A DNA stretch of 64,000 nt from Nocardioides sp. R-C-SC26 (GTDB lineage Bacteria; Actinomycetota; Actinomycetes; Propionibacteriales; Nocardioidaceae), in the NCBI RefSeq assembly GCF_021246465.1, contig NZ_JAHRHK010000010.1, positions 53,674-117,673 on the forward strand. Reading direction: 5' to 3'. Both the position numbers and the translations under genes were made by a program. The notes beneath the pieces were generated by a model. That model saw nothing but the letters and a program-made list of their open reading frames with translations, was not told the DNA's origin and made no database searches. Position 1 is the stretch's first letter; each line of letters opens with the position of its first letter. Shown here in pieces: positions 1 through 8,709 of the stretch.

Positions 1-366
1 GTGAACTTCCCGACCAACGTCTTCACCACCAACACCGCACCCTCGCGACGCGAGGTGACGCTGCTCGGGCGGCGCGTGACCATCGAGGCGCAACCGGCCA
101 CGTATCGCTGGCGGTTCGGCGACGGCACGGTCCGAGCGACCTCCTCGCCCGGGAGCCCCTATCCCGGCCTCGACGTCACGCACGAGTATCGCGACCTCGG
201 CCCGGCCCGGGCTCGGGTCGACACCGAGTACGCCGGGCGCTACCGGGTCGCCGGTGGCCCCTGGATCCAGATCGTCGGCACCGCGATCATCACCGGGCCC
301 GCCGTCGATCTCACCGTCATCGAGGCGCGCCCGAAGCTCACGGGTCGTTACGCCCCCGGCGCATAG
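1..366 (+). CDS. C-terminal part of a PKD-domain protein (5' truncated)
   Basis: The frame is open from the first base, so the true start is probably outside the window; the GTG at position 1 need not be the initiator. The visible 121 residues contain W-R-F-G-D-G-T (about 36-42), later H-E-Y and a G-R-Y-R-V strand, the signature of a PKD (polycystic kidney disease-like) beta-sandwich domain. Such domains usually sit in secreted or surface proteins as binding or spacer modules, so an exported actinobacterial protein is likely. No catalytic domain is visible. A strong hairpin follows the stop. Confidence 0.6.
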   Translation: MNFPTNVFTTNTAPSRREVTLLGRRVTIEAQPATYRWRFGDGTVRATSSPGSPYPGLDVTHEYRDLGPARARVDTEYAGRYRVAGGPWIQIVGTAIITGPAVDLTVIEARPKLTGRYAPGA

Positions 367-369
367 ACC

Positions 370-402
370 GAGGCCGGTCCTCCATCGTGGAGAACCGGCC
401 TC
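370..402. terminator. Hairpin terminator between the PKD gene and tRNA-Pro
   Basis: Nine-base arms GAGGCCGGT (370-378) and ACCGGCCTC (394-402) enclose a second stem CTCCA/TGGAG with a three-base loop. There is no T-run, as is common for actinobacterial hairpin terminators. It lies between the convergent PKD gene and tRNA-Pro and could serve both strands. Confidence 0.7.
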
Positions 403-421
403 TGGCCTGCGGATTCATCGG

Positions 422-495
422 TCGGGCTGACAGGATTTGAACCTGCGACCCCCTGACCCCCAGTCAGGTGCGCTACCAAGCTGCGCTACAGCCCG
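422..495 (-). tRNA. tRNA-Pro (GGG anticodon)
   Basis: Read on the minus strand, the 7-bp acceptor stem CGGGCTG (495-489) pairs with CAGCCCG (429-423), followed by discriminator A. The anticodon stem CCTGA/TCAGG encloses the loop CTGGGGG, giving anticodon GGG, and the T arm contains GGTTCAAATCC. The 3' CCA is not encoded. Length is 74 nt. Confidence 0.93.
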
Positions 496-586
496 ATGCC
501 CTCCGAAGAGGGCGCGTGAACACTATCGCAGCCACCTGCCGAGGCTGGAATCAGGGCAGGTGAGCGGCGCGACGGCCCTCCCCCAC

Positions 587-1198
587 TCAGGCCTTCGACG
601 CCACCAGTTCGAGGATCCCGGTCGTGATCTCGGTGATCCGGTCGGTCGACAGGTCGCTGCCCGGCAGGACCCAGACGCGGACGACGTCCTCGCCGAGCAG
701 CACGAGCCCCACGCCCATCGTTCCGGCGTTCGTCGAACCGGCGATCACGACCGCGCCGTCACCGATGCCAGGGACGTCGCTCGCCGTGCCGTCGATGGTG
801 CCCGCGCCCACGACGTTGGCGATGTTGGCCTTCGCACCGTCGAAGCCGTCGGCGTAGTCGTTCACGGTCAACTGGCTCAAGGCCGCCGTCGGCAGCGAAG
901 GGTCGTCGAGACTGTAGGTGCAGTTCCCACCGCCCGGAGGCACCTCGGCGGAGCCGACGCCGTCGCCCAGCAGCGGAGCCATCTCCTCTGCGGTGATCGC
1001 CGAGCAGTCCATGACGTTCAAGGTCGCCGTGGCGCCCGACCCGTCGGAGTCGCCCTCGCCGGAGTCGACCGGCGCCGACTCACTCGAGGAGCCGCCAGGG
1101 GCACTGGACGGCTCGGTGTCGTCGTCGCCGCAGGCCGAGAGCAGCAGCGCCAGAGGCAGGATGAGGGTGATCAGGCCACGATTCGCACGCACGCGCAT
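587..1198 (-). CDS. Putative lipoprotein
   Basis: 203 residues from the ATG start. A basic N-terminus and hydrophobic stretch (9-22) end in a lipobox L-S-A-C with Cys23, so the protein is predicted to be lipidated and anchored outside the membrane. A Ser/Gly/Asp-rich linker (about 24-58) leads to a folded domain of about 140 residues with two further cysteines; I do not recognise its family. A -10-like TACGGT (1200-1205) lies 7 nt before an in-frame GTG at 1192, so a leaderless start two codons downstream is also possible. It lies downstream of der and may be read from the same message. Confidence 0.75.
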   Translation of the reverse strand: MRVRANRGLITLILPLALLLSACGDDDTEPSSAPGGSSSESAPVDSGEGDSDGSGATATLNVMDCSAITAEEMAPLLGDGVGSAEVPPGGGNCTYSLDDPSLPTAALSQLTVNDYADGFDGAKANIANVVGAGTIDGTASDVPGIGDGAVVIAGSTNAGTMGVGLVLLGEDVVRVWVLPGSDLSTDRITEITTGILELVASKA

Positions 1199-1268
1199 CA
1201 CCGTAGCCACGCCGTGCCCCGTCGTGCTGTACGTGATTCCGCGTATCCCGGGGGCCGGCTCATCCATC

Positions 1269-2687
1269 TCAGGAGCGCTTGCGCTTCTCCCGGACCCGCT
1301 GCTGCAGCACGATCGGCGTGCCGACGAAGCCGAAGTTCTCGCGCAGACGACGTTCGATGTACCGCTCGTAGGACGCGTCGAGGCGGCCGGAGGTGAACAG
1401 CACGAAGGACGGCGGCGCCGAGCCGACCTGGGTGCCGAACATGATCTTGGGCTGCTTGCCGCTGCGCACCGGGTGCGGGTGCTCTGCCACCAGCCGGCCG
1501 AGGAACGCGTTGAGCTGGCCCGTCGAGACACGGGTCTCCCAGCCCTCGATCGCGCGCTCCAGCGCGGGTACCAGGCGGTCGATATGCCATCCGGTACGCG
1601 CAGTGATGTTGATCCGCGGGGCCCACTGCACCTGCACGAGATCGCGCTCGATCTCACGCTCCAGGTAGTAGCGACGCTCCTCGTCGACCAAGTCCCACTT
1701 GTTGAACGCGATCACCAGCGCCCGGCCCGCCTCGCGCACGGTCTGGATGATCCGCAGGTCCTGCTCGGACAGCGACTGGCCGCCGTCCACCACCAGCACG
1801 GCGACCTCGGCCCGGTCGATCGCGGTCGTCGTGCGCAGCGAGGCGTAGTACTCGTGCCCCGAGGCCTCCTTGACCCGCTTGCGGATGCCGGCGGTGTCGA
1901 TGAACCTCCACACGCGCCCGCCCAGCTCGACGAGCTCGTCGACCGGGTCGACGGTGGTGCCCGCGACGTTGTCGACCACGACACGCTCCTCGCCGGCGAG
2001 CTTGTTCAGCAGCGATGACTTCCCGACATTGGGCTTACCGACGATCGCGATGCGGCGCGGACCACCGACCTCCTTCTCCGCCATCGGCGGCGGCTCCGGA
2101 AGCGCCTTCAGGACGGCGTCGAGCAGGTCGCCCGATCCCCGTCCGTGCATCGCCGAGACCGGCCACGGCTCACCGAGGCCGAGGTTCCACAACCCGTAGG
2201 CCTCCGCCTCGCCGCGCGCGTCGTCGACCTTGTTCGCCGCCAGGACGACCGGCTTGCCCGAGCGGCGCAGGATCTTCACGACCTCCTCGTCGGCGTCGGT
2301 GATGCCGACCGTGGCGTCGACCACGAAGAGCACCGCGTCCGCGAGGGTCACGGCGACCTCGGCCTGGGCGGCGATCCGCTGTGCCAGCCCGCGGGCGTCG
2401 GGGTCCCACCCGCCGGTGTCGACGACGGTGAAGGCCCGGCCGTTCCAGTTGGCGTCGTAGGGCACCCGGTCGCGGGTCACCCCCGGCACGTCCTCGACGA
2501 CCGCCTCGCGTCGGCCGATGATCCGGTTCACCAGGGTCGACTTGCCCACGTTCGGCCTGCCGACGACAGCGAGGACCGGCACCGGACCGGTCTGGCTCTC
2601 GTCGATGTAGTCGTAGCCGTCAGCGGCCGCGGGAGCGTCTCCGAGGTCGGATCCACCGCCGATCGATCCGTTGCTGGGGTCGTTCAT
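1269..2687 (-). CDS. der: Ribosome-biogenesis GTPase Der (EngA)
   Basis: 472 residues with the tandem-GTPase layout unique to Der. The first G domain has G-R-P-N-V-G-K-S-T (about 43-51) and N-K-V-D; the second has G-K-P-N-V-G-K-S-S (about 217) and N-K-W-D; a C-terminal KH-like domain follows. Der acts in maturation of the large ribosomal subunit. The N-terminus has an acidic extension of about 35 residues, usual in Actinobacteria. The ATG overlaps the stop of the upstream acyltransferase gene in the frame ATGA, so translation is probably coupled. It is the last essential gene of the scpA-cmk-der operon. Confidence 0.97.
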   Translation of the reverse strand: MNDPSNGSIGGGSDLGDAPAAADGYDYIDESQTGPVPVLAVVGRPNVGKSTLVNRIIGRREAVVEDVPGVTRDRVPYDANWNGRAFTVVDTGGWDPDARGLAQRIAAQAEVAVTLADAVLFVVDATVGITDADEEVVKILRRSGKPVVLAANKVDDARGEAEAYGLWNLGLGEPWPVSAMHGRGSGDLLDAVLKALPEPPPMAEKEVGGPRRIAIVGKPNVGKSSLLNKLAGEERVVVDNVAGTTVDPVDELVELGGRVWRFIDTAGIRKRVKEASGHEYYASLRTTTAIDRAEVAVLVVDGGQSLSEQDLRIIQTVREAGRALVIAFNKWDLVDEERRYYLEREIERDLVQVQWAPRINITARTGWHIDRLVPALERAIEGWETRVSTGQLNAFLGRLVAEHPHPVRSGKQPKIMFGTQVGSAPPSFVLFTSGRLDASYERYIERRLRENFGFVGTPIVLQQRVREKRKRS

Positions 2688-3469
2688 GCCGATTCCTCCG
2701 TGAGCTGGTCCGGCTCGTCGCCGTCGATCTTCTGCCGCACCACGTTCTCCTTGTCGCCCGCCGGAAGGGGGCCAGGGAGGGAACGCCCGAGCAGGGTCGT
2801 TGCTTCCTCGATCTGGTCGAGCATGTGGTCGCGCAGTCGTGCCGACGTGGCGCCCACGTCGTCTCGTCGCCGCGGCCAGGGACGACGCTCGACGGCGAAT
2901 GGCTCGCCGTAGACGAGGTCGAGCGTCTCACCGCGCGGTGGCAGCGACGACGACGTCGCGCCGGGAGCGCGCGTGCCGAGCATGGTCACCGGCACGATGG
3001 GGGCACCCGTGACGGCTGCCAGGTACGCCGCGCCGCGATGGAACACCTCGAGCGTCCCCGCGCCGCGCGTGCCCTCGGGGAAGATCCCCACAGCCCGACC
3101 GGCGCGCAGCGCGCTCAACGCCGACTTCACCGCTCGCGGGTCGGTCTGGAGGCGGTCGAGGCGGATCTGACCGCTCAGCGACAACAACGGTCCGAGCGGC
3201 CCGGCGAAGAGCTCGCGCTTGGTCAAGGCGTGCGCCGGCCGCGGGGAGAAGATCGCCAGCAGCGGACCGTCGATGACGCCGATGTGGTTGGCCGCCAGGA
3301 TCACCGGCCCGGTCGACGGAACCCGTTCACCGTGATGGATCCGTACGCGGTAGCGCCGGCGGATCAACCAGCGGGCCCACCACCGGTTGCTCCACAGGAA
3401 CCAGAGCCGCGGCGCGCGCACGCCGTCGGTTCGTGGGAGATCGACGGCACCGTCCCGCAGGCCGCTCAC
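2684..3469 (-). CDS. PlsC-family 1-acyl-glycerol-3-phosphate acyltransferase
   Basis: 261 residues from a GTG that overlaps the cmk stop (GTGA); longer upstream extensions of the frame run through cmk and are rejected. It carries the H-x4-D motif (H62, D67 in N-H-I-G-V-I-D) and F-P-E-G-T-R (about 130-135), the catalytic and phosphate-binding motifs of the LPLAT family. A role in membrane phospholipid synthesis, moving an acyl chain to lysophosphatidate, is likely, but acceptor specificity cannot be read from sequence. The C-terminal 40 residues are hydrophilic and variable. It lies between cmk and der; as I recall, M. tuberculosis lacks it at this place. Confidence 0.88.
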   Translation of the reverse strand: MSGLRDGAVDLPRTDGVRAPRLWFLWSNRWWARWLIRRRYRVRIHHGERVPSTGPVILAANHIGVIDGPLLAIFSPRPAHALTKRELFAGPLGPLLSLSGQIRLDRLQTDPRAVKSALSALRAGRAVGIFPEGTRGAGTLEVFHRGAAYLAAVTGAPIVPVTMLGTRAPGATSSSLPPRGETLDLVYGEPFAVERRPWPRRRDDVGATSARLRDHMLDQIEEATTLLGRSLPGPLPAGDKENVVRQKIDGDEPDQLTEESA

Positions 3470-4143
3470 GGCGCGCTCGATGCGCGCTCCACGAGCTCGA
3501 CGACGAGGTCGATCACCTCGGCGAGTGCATAGGGCGTGGTGTCGAGGTGAACGGCATCCTCGGCCATGGTCAGCGGTGCAGTCGTCCTGCCCGAGTCGAT
3601 GCGGTCGCGCTCGCGCAGCGAGGCCTCGGTGGCGGAGAGATCCGATCCGCCCTCCTCCTGGGCGCGGCGGGCGGCGCGCGCGGCCGGATCGGCGGTCAGA
3701 TAGAGCTTCACCTGGGCGTGGGGCCACACGACCGAGCCGATGTCACGACCCTCGACGACGATCCCACCGCCGTCGATGATCGACCGCTGGAGTTCGAGCA
3801 GCTTGGTCCGGACCGCAGGCACCGTGCTGACGGGCGAGACCGCCGAGGTCACAGCCTCGGAGCGGATCGCAGAGGAGACGTCGATGCCGTCGACTGTGAT
3901 CGTGGGGTCCCCCGGGTCGGTACCGGAGACGATGACGACCTCGTCGACCCGTGCGGTGATCGCGTCGGCATCGTGGACGTCGACGCCGTTCTCCAGGCAC
4001 CACCACGTCATCGCGCGGAACTGGGCGCCGGTGTCGAGGTAGCGCAGGCCGAGTGCGGTGGCGACTCCGCGGCACGTGCTCGACTTACCCGAACCCGAGG
4101 TCCCGTCGACGGCGACGACGATCGAAGACGAGACAGCACTCAC
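3466..4143 (-). CDS. cmk: Cytidylate kinase
   Basis: 225 residues from GTG at 4143; this start fits family length, whereas the open frame extends into the neighbour. The P-loop G-T-S-G-S-G-K-S-S (about 14-22) is followed by the family pattern L-R-Y-L-D-T-G-A, and V-E-G-R-D-I-G lies in the middle. The enzyme phosphorylates CMP and dCMP with ATP. It starts 22 nt after the aroH stop and its own stop overlaps the acyltransferase start, inside the same leftward operon. Confidence 0.96.
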   Translation of the reverse strand: MSAVSSSIVVAVDGTSGSGKSSTCRGVATALGLRYLDTGAQFRAMTWWCLENGVDVHDADAITARVDEVVIVSGTDPGDPTITVDGIDVSSAIRSEAVTSAVSPVSTVPAVRTKLLELQRSIIDGGGIVVEGRDIGSVVWPHAQVKLYLTADPAARAARRAQEEGGSDLSATEASLRERDRIDSGRTTAPLTMAEDAVHLDTTPYALAEVIDLVVELVERASSAP

Positions 4144-4165
4144 GGGCGGTGAGCCTACCGGCGAG

Positions 4166-4552
4166 TCACCCTTCGTCGGGAACCGAGCGCGTCCGGGTGA
4201 GGTCGCGACGCAGCGCGGCTGCGCCGTGCAGATAGACGTGGGTGACATCGGCACGCGCCAGATCGCTCTCGACATGCGCCAGCATCCGCACCACCCGCGG
4301 CATCGAGCCCTCGATCTCGAGCTCGCGTGCGCAGATCAACGGCACGTCGCTGAAGCCCAGCTGCCGAGCGGCGTAGGCCGGGAACTCACTGACCAGGTCG
4401 GCGGTCGCGGTGAAGATGACGGAGATGAAGTCGTCGACGTCGAGCCCGTTGGACTCCATGGCGTCGGTCACCATCTCCGCGACCCGCTCGAGCATCTGCT
4501 CGCGGGTGTCGGACTCGAGTTGGGTCGCTCCCCTGACTGCGCGTACGGCCAC
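4166..4552 (-). CDS. aroH: AroH-type chorismate mutase
   Basis: 128 residues, the length of the trimeric AroH class of chorismate mutase. R-G-A-T near the N-terminus, a central D-D-F-I-S-V-I-F-T-A-T-A-D-L strand and P-L-I-C-A-R-E fit that family, as does H-V-Y-L-H-G-A-A near the end. It converts chorismate to prephenate for tyrosine and phenylalanine synthesis in the cytoplasm. It sits between the pseudouridine synthase and cmk genes, so an amino-acid enzyme is carried in a replication and translation operon. Confidence 0.9.
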   Translation of the reverse strand: MAVRAVRGATQLESDTREQMLERVAEMVTDAMESNGLDVDDFISVIFTATADLVSEFPAYAARQLGFSDVPLICARELEIEGSMPRVVRMLAHVESDLARADVTHVYLHGAAALRRDLTRTRSVPDEG

Positions 4553-4607
4553 AGGCCGACCCTATCGAGCGGCACGCCGATCCTCGACGGCGGTGGACGC
4601 GCCCGAG

Positions 4608-5366
4608 TCAGGAGCGGACGGCGTCCAGGAGTGCGCCCAGCTCGTCGGTGGTCAGGTCGCGGAGCGCGCCGTCACGCAACTCGCCGATGCGCACGGGGCC
4701 GAACTGGGTGCGGGTCAGGCGGGTCACCCGGTGCCCGACGTGATCGAGCAGACGGCGCACGATGCGGTTGCGACCCTCGTGGATCACGAGCTCGACGATC
4801 GAGCGACCACGACCGGTGCTGATGATGCGGACCTGCGACGGCTTCACCGGGCCGTCGTCGAGCTCGACGCCGTCGAGGAGACGCTGCACGGTACGACGGT
4901 CGACGACGCCGACCACCTCGGCCACGTAGGTCTTGTCCACCTCGAAGGATGGATGGGCCATCTTGTGGGCGAAGTCGCCGTCATTGGTCAGGATCAGCAG
5001 CCCGGACGTGTCGGTGTCGAGACGCCCGACGTGGAACAGCCGCCCCGCCTCGGGGGCGTTCTCCTCCAGGACGTCGCTCAGAGTGCGGCGTCCTTCCGGG
5101 TCGGCCATGGTCGAGACGACTCCACGCGGCTTGTTCAGCACCAGGTAGGCGAAGTCCGACAGCGGCGGAAGGCGGTTGCCGGAGACGCGGATGACCGCGC
5201 GGCGGGGGTCGACCTTGGTGCCCAGCCGGGTGACGACCTCGCCGTCCACCTCGACCTCGCCGTCGAGCATCAGCTCCTCGCACTTGCGCCGGGAGGCGAC
5301 GCCGGACTGAGCGAGCAGCTTCTGAAGCCGGATCAGGCCGTCCTCGTCGGTCTCGATCTGCCTCAC
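4608..5366 (-). CDS. rluB: RluB/RsuA-family 23S rRNA pseudouridine synthase
   Basis: 252 residues: an N-terminal S4 RNA-binding domain (about 12-60, with V-A-S-R-R-K-C-E) and a catalytic domain with G-R-L-D-T-D-T-S-G-L, whose Asp117 is the nucleophile. Family members make pseudouridine in 23S rRNA near position 2605; the exact site here is inferred. Start is a GTG overlapping the scpB stop (GTGA), which supports translational coupling with the ScpAB genes. Confidence 0.93.
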   Translation of the reverse strand: MRQIETDEDGLIRLQKLLAQSGVASRRKCEELMLDGEVEVDGEVVTRLGTKVDPRRAVIRVSGNRLPPLSDFAYLVLNKPRGVVSTMADPEGRRTLSDVLEENAPEAGRLFHVGRLDTDTSGLLILTNDGDFAHKMAHPSFEVDKTYVAEVVGVVDRRTVQRLLDGVELDDGPVKPSQVRIISTGRGRSIVELVIHEGRNRIVRRLLDHVGHRVTRLTRTQFGPVRIGELRDGALRDLTTDELGALLDAVRS

Positions 5367-6061
5367 GAGGACGTGCTCTCGTCGGGTGCGGCCTGGTCCG
5401 GCGCGGCGTCAGCCGCCTCCGCGACAGATCGCTCGGGGGTGGCGCTGGTCGCGTCGCTGGTGGCCGCGGCGAACTCGGCGAGCTCATCCTCCAGATCGTC
5501 CATGTCGGGCAGGTACGGCGCGAGCTCGGGCAGGTCGTCGAGCGCGGTGACGCCGATCCGCTCCAGGAAGTACCCGGTCGTGCGATACAGCGTCGCGCCG
5601 TGCTCGCCGTCGCGCCCGGCCTCGTGGACGAGTCCGCGGGAGAGCAGCGTGCGCATCACGCCGTCGACGTTGACGCCGCGGATCGCGGAGACACGGGCCC
5701 GCGAGATCGGCTGCTTGTAGGCGACGACCGCGAGCGTCTCGAGGGCGGCCTGCGTCAGGCGGGCCTGCTGGCCCTCGAGCACGAACGCCTCGACGACCGG
5801 GGCGTACTCCTCACGGGAGTAGAAGCGCCAGCCGCCTGCCACGTTGCGCAGCTCGAAGCCTCGACCCTGCTCGTCGTACTCGCGCGCCAGTGCGTGCAGC
5901 GCCGCGGCGACGTCGGCAGGCGGATACCCGACGGCGGTGGCGAGGACGACCTCGTCGAGCGGCTGGTCGGCCACCATCAGGACCGCTTCCAGGGACGGCG
6001 CGAGCGCGGCAGCGTCCACGGCGGGGACGGCGATCTGCTCGTCCGGGACTGTCTCGCTCAT
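5363..6061 (-). CDS. scpB: Segregation and condensation protein ScpB
   Basis: 232 residues from an ATG overlapping the scpA stop (ATGA); longer in-frame extensions lie inside scpA. Two winged-helix regions are visible, with the family motif L-A-V-V-A-Y-K-Q-P-I-S-R-A followed by I-R-G-V-N-V-D-G-V. The C-terminal 45 residues are Ala/Asp/Glu-rich and probably disordered. ScpB dimers bind the kleisin ScpA and with SMC form the condensin that compacts and segregates the chromosome. Confidence 0.96.
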   Translation of the reverse strand: MSETVPDEQIAVPAVDAAALAPSLEAVLMVADQPLDEVVLATAVGYPPADVAAALHALAREYDEQGRGFELRNVAGGWRFYSREEYAPVVEAFVLEGQQARLTQAALETLAVVAYKQPISRARVSAIRGVNVDGVMRTLLSRGLVHEAGRDGEHGATLYRTTGYFLERIGVTALDDLPELAPYLPDMDDLEDELAEFAAATSDATSATPERSVAEAADAAPDQAAPDESTSS

Positions 6062-7074
6062 CGGGGGCCTCCGTCGGCTGGGATCCCGGCTGAGGTGTCG
6101 ACCGGGATATGGGTCGGGGCATCGGACGAGGTGTCCGCGGCGGACTCCGCCTCGGAGACCGCGTCCGGATCTGTGCCCGGTATCGGTGGCGCACCATCGA
6201 ACTCGTCGATGTCGACGATGGACTCGGCGTCGAGATCGTCGCCGGTCCAACGCACGGTCAGCTCCCCCAGCGCCTGGACCTGTTCGAACGCCACGGCCCC
6301 CTCGCGGAACAGCTCGAGCAGCGAGAGGAAGCGGGCCACGGTCGTCAGGGTGTCCGGCGAGTCACCGCACAGTGCACGGAAGGTCATCGTGCCCTGCCGC
6401 CGCAGGCGCTCGACGACCAGCGCCGCCTGCTCCCGCACCGAGACCTGCGGAGCGTGGATGTGGTGGAGGGTGAGCTCCAGTTCCTTCTTGGGCTCCAGCG
6501 CCTTCGCCGCGAGCGACGCGAACTGCTCGAGCCCGATCCCGATCAGCACCTCGGGCAGGAGCGTGGCGAAGCGCTCCTCGAGCCCGACGGCCCGCGCATG
6601 ACGACGGGACTCGTCCGCCAGACGCCCCTCCAGCACCGCCGCGACCTGCTTGAAGGCCTTGTACTGCAGCAACCGGGCGAACAGCAGGTCACGCGCCTCG
6701 AGGAGGGCGAGGTCCTCCTCGTCCTCCACGTCACCCTGCGGCAACAGTCGCGCGGCCTTGAGATCGAGCAGGGTCGCGGCGACCAGCAGGAACGACGTCG
6801 TCTGCTCCAGGTCCCAATGCTCGCCCCCGGACTTCACGTGGGCGATGAACTCGTCGGTGACCGTGGAGAGCGATACCTCGGTGATGTCCAGCTTGTGCTT
6901 GGAGATCAGCTGCAACAGCAGGTCGAAGGGACCCTCGAAGTTGTCCAGGCGCACCACGAATCCCGGCGCGCCCTCACTCGCCGACTCGCCCGGGATCTCG
7001 TCCGGGAACCGCTGAGGCGTCCCGGGACCGCCGTCGAGCGCGGGGGCGACGCCGGCCTCGGCGGGTGAGCTCAT
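6058..7074 (-). CDS. scpA: Segregation and condensation protein ScpA (kleisin)
   Basis: 338 residues, longer than the usual 250-280 because of an N-terminal extension of about 40 residues and an acidic/Ser/Thr-rich C-terminal tail of about 60. The core begins with V-R-L-D-N-F-E-G-P-F-D-L-L-L-Q-L-I, the kleisin N-terminal motif that touches the SMC neck, and the C-terminal winged helix is present (V-T-F-R-A-L-like segment near 245). ATG overlaps the stop of the ribbon-helix-helix gene (ATGA), giving a coupled RHH-scpA-scpB-rluB series. Confidence 0.96.
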   Translation of the reverse strand: MSSPAEAGVAPALDGGPGTPQRFPDEIPGESASEGAPGFVVRLDNFEGPFDLLLQLISKHKLDITEVSLSTVTDEFIAHVKSGGEHWDLEQTTSFLLVAATLLDLKAARLLPQGDVEDEEDLALLEARDLLFARLLQYKAFKQVAAVLEGRLADESRRHARAVGLEERFATLLPEVLIGIGLEQFASLAAKALEPKKELELTLHHIHAPQVSVREQAALVVERLRRQGTMTFRALCGDSPDTLTTVARFLSLLELFREGAVAFEQVQALGELTVRWTGDDLDAESIVDIDEFDGAPPIPGTDPDAVSEAESAADTSSDAPTHIPVDTSAGIPADGGPR

Positions 7075-7514
7075 CCCTCGAGGAGACGGCGCACGAGCAG
7101 GCTGTCCTCGCCGTTCTCGTCGAAGTCAGCGAGCACCAGGTCCAGCGCCTCACGCACCAGTCGCCCGCGATCGATGCCGAGACCGTGGGTGCCACGTAGC
7201 TCCAGACGGGTGCGCTCGATGTCGAGCAGTTCCTGGGCGGTGACGTAGACCGTCATCTTCTCGTCGTGGCGGATCCGCCCGCTGGCACCCTTCTTGGACT
7301 CGTCGGGTGCGTCGGGCACCGCGCGGACGGGCGCGTTCGCAGCGGTCGACCTCGTGGTGCGCGCCTTCGGCTTCCCCTCCGTGGGTGCGCTCTGCGGTCG
7401 TGCGGCTGTGCGACCGGCACGCCGGGCCGGACTCTCCGTTCCCGACGTCTCGGCCGGTGGCGACGTCGGCCGGAACAGATCGTCCGCCGCCGGCAGGTTC
7501 ACTCGTCGAGGCAT
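7071..7514 (-). CDS. Ribbon-helix-helix protein between ParA-like ATPase and ScpA
   Basis: 147 residues. The first 80 are Pro/Ala/Thr/Arg-rich and look disordered. Residues 87-131 give a strand M-T-V-Y-V-T, a helix, then a helix R-G-R-L-V-R-E-A-L-D-L, the layout of a CopG/ParG-type ribbon-helix-helix DNA-binding domain. ATG at 7514 overlaps the last 16 bases of the parA-like gene and the stop overlaps scpA. Partition systems often pair a ParA with an RHH DNA-binding partner, so a ParA partner is the natural inference, but no function is demonstrated here. Confidence 0.7.
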   Translation of the reverse strand: MPRRVNLPAADDLFRPTSPPAETSGTESPARRAGRTAARPQSAPTEGKPKARTTRSTAANAPVRAVPDAPDESKKGASGRIRHDEKMTVYVTAQELLDIERTRLELRGTHGLGIDRGRLVREALDLVLADFDENGEDSLLVRRLLEG

Positions 7515-8494
7515 CGCGCGACGACCTCCTTGGCCAGCTGGCGGTAGGCGTCGGCTCCTGCCGAGGAGGAGGCGTAGGTCGTGATCGGTTCGCCGGCGAC
7601 GGTCGAGTCGGAGAACTTCACCGTGCGCCGGATGACCGTGTGGAAGACGTCGTCGCCCCAGGCCTGCACGAGTCGCTCCATCACCTCGCGGCTGTGGAGG
7701 GTGCGCCCGTCGAACATGGTGCCCAGCACGCCGTCGATCTCCAGGCGGGGGTTCAGGCGCTCTCGCACCTTGTCGATCGTCGTCTTGAGCAGAGCGACGC
7801 CTCGCAATGCGAAGTACTCGCACTCCAGCGGCACGATGACCCCGTCGGAGGCGGTCAACGCATTGACGGTCAGCAGGCCGAGCGAGGGCTGGCAGTCGAT
7901 CAGGATGACGTCGTAGTGGGCCAGTGCTGGCGCCAGCACGCGCTGCAGGGTCTGCTCGCGGGCGACCTCGTGCACCAACTGCACCTCGGCGGCGGAGAGG
8001 TCGATGTTGGAGGGCAGCAGGTCCATCCCCGGGACACCGGAGGGGACCACGACCTCCTCGAGCGTGACGTCACGCTCCATGAGCAGGTTGTAGATCGTCA
8101 GCTCCAGGTCGTGCGGGTTCAGCCCGAGCCCCACCGAGAGCGAACCCTGCGGGTCGAAGTCGACGAGCAGCACCTTGCGACCGAACTCGGCCAGCGCCGC
8201 CCCGAGGTTGATCGTGGTCGTCGTCTTGCCGACGCCGCCCTTCTGGTTGCACATCGAGATCACCCGCGCGTTGCCGTGCTCGGTGATCGGCTTCGGCTCG
8301 GGCAGCACCGGCATCGGGCGTCCGGTGGGCCCGAGCGGGGCGTCGGATGCTGCGTCGACGGCCGGCCGTTCGAACGGCAACGTGCTCGCGAACTGCTCGG
8401 TCCCGACCTCGGGAATCGCCACCCGTGGTGGCTGTTCGGGCGCGCTGCTCCCACCGGAAGGAACGAATCCGTTGCTCATGCCGTTCATGGACAC
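7499..8494 (-). CDS. ParA/Soj-like ATPase
   Basis: 331 residues from GTG 8494; an ATG two codons in (8488) is an alternative and a GAGAGAG Shine-Dalgarno-like stretch precedes both. A disordered Pro-rich N-terminus of about 75 residues precedes the deviant Walker A K-G-G-V-G-K-T-T (about 85-92), then V-L-L-V-D-F-D-P-Q-G and V-I-L-I-D-C-Q-P-S-L-G. No parB gene accompanies it; instead an RHH gene and scpAB follow. The synteny matches the ParA-like gene upstream of scpA in mycobacteria and corynebacteria (PldP type), implicated there in division-site placement. It is therefore probably not the main chromosomal ParA of a parAB locus. Confidence 0.88.
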   Translation of the reverse strand: MSMNGMSNGFVPSGGSSAPEQPPRVAIPEVGTEQFASTLPFERPAVDAASDAPLGPTGRPMPVLPEPKPITEHGNARVISMCNQKGGVGKTTTTINLGAALAEFGRKVLLVDFDPQGSLSVGLGLNPHDLELTIYNLLMERDVTLEEVVVPSGVPGMDLLPSNIDLSAAEVQLVHEVAREQTLQRVLAPALAHYDVILIDCQPSLGLLTVNALTASDGVIVPLECEYFALRGVALLKTTIDKVRERLNPRLEIDGVLGTMFDGRTLHSREVMERLVQAWGDDVFHTVIRRTVKFSDSTVAGEPITTYASSSAGADAYRQLAKEVVARCLDE

Positions 8495-8647
8495 TGCCTC
8501 TCTCGCCGACCCGTCGCTGACGTCCAGTCTTCAATGTCGACACAGCGACTTTGGGGACGACTCGCCGGGCGACTCTAGGGGGCTGCGTCGCCGCGCGCAC
8601 CGGTGGGAGAGAAACCCCCAGGCCCGAAGCACGATCTGTTGACAGAG

Positions 8648-8709
8648 TGTGGACGACTTACGCCCACGACTCACAGGTCGCCGGGTTATGTGGAGGAATC
8701 TGTGGACAA
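8648..8709. promoter_or_regulatory. Cluster of DnaA-box-like motifs upstream of the parA-like gene
   Basis: Three TGTGGA-containing 9-mers lie within 62 bases: TGTGGACGA (8648-8656), TGTGGAGGA (8689-8697) and TGTGGACAA (8701-8709). The last is the exact complement of TTGTCCACA, the high-GC actinobacterial DnaA box; the others differ at one and two bases. They lie in the 190-bp spacer before the parA-like gene and in the 3' end of the ABC exporter gene. Function is inferred. Confidence 0.45.
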
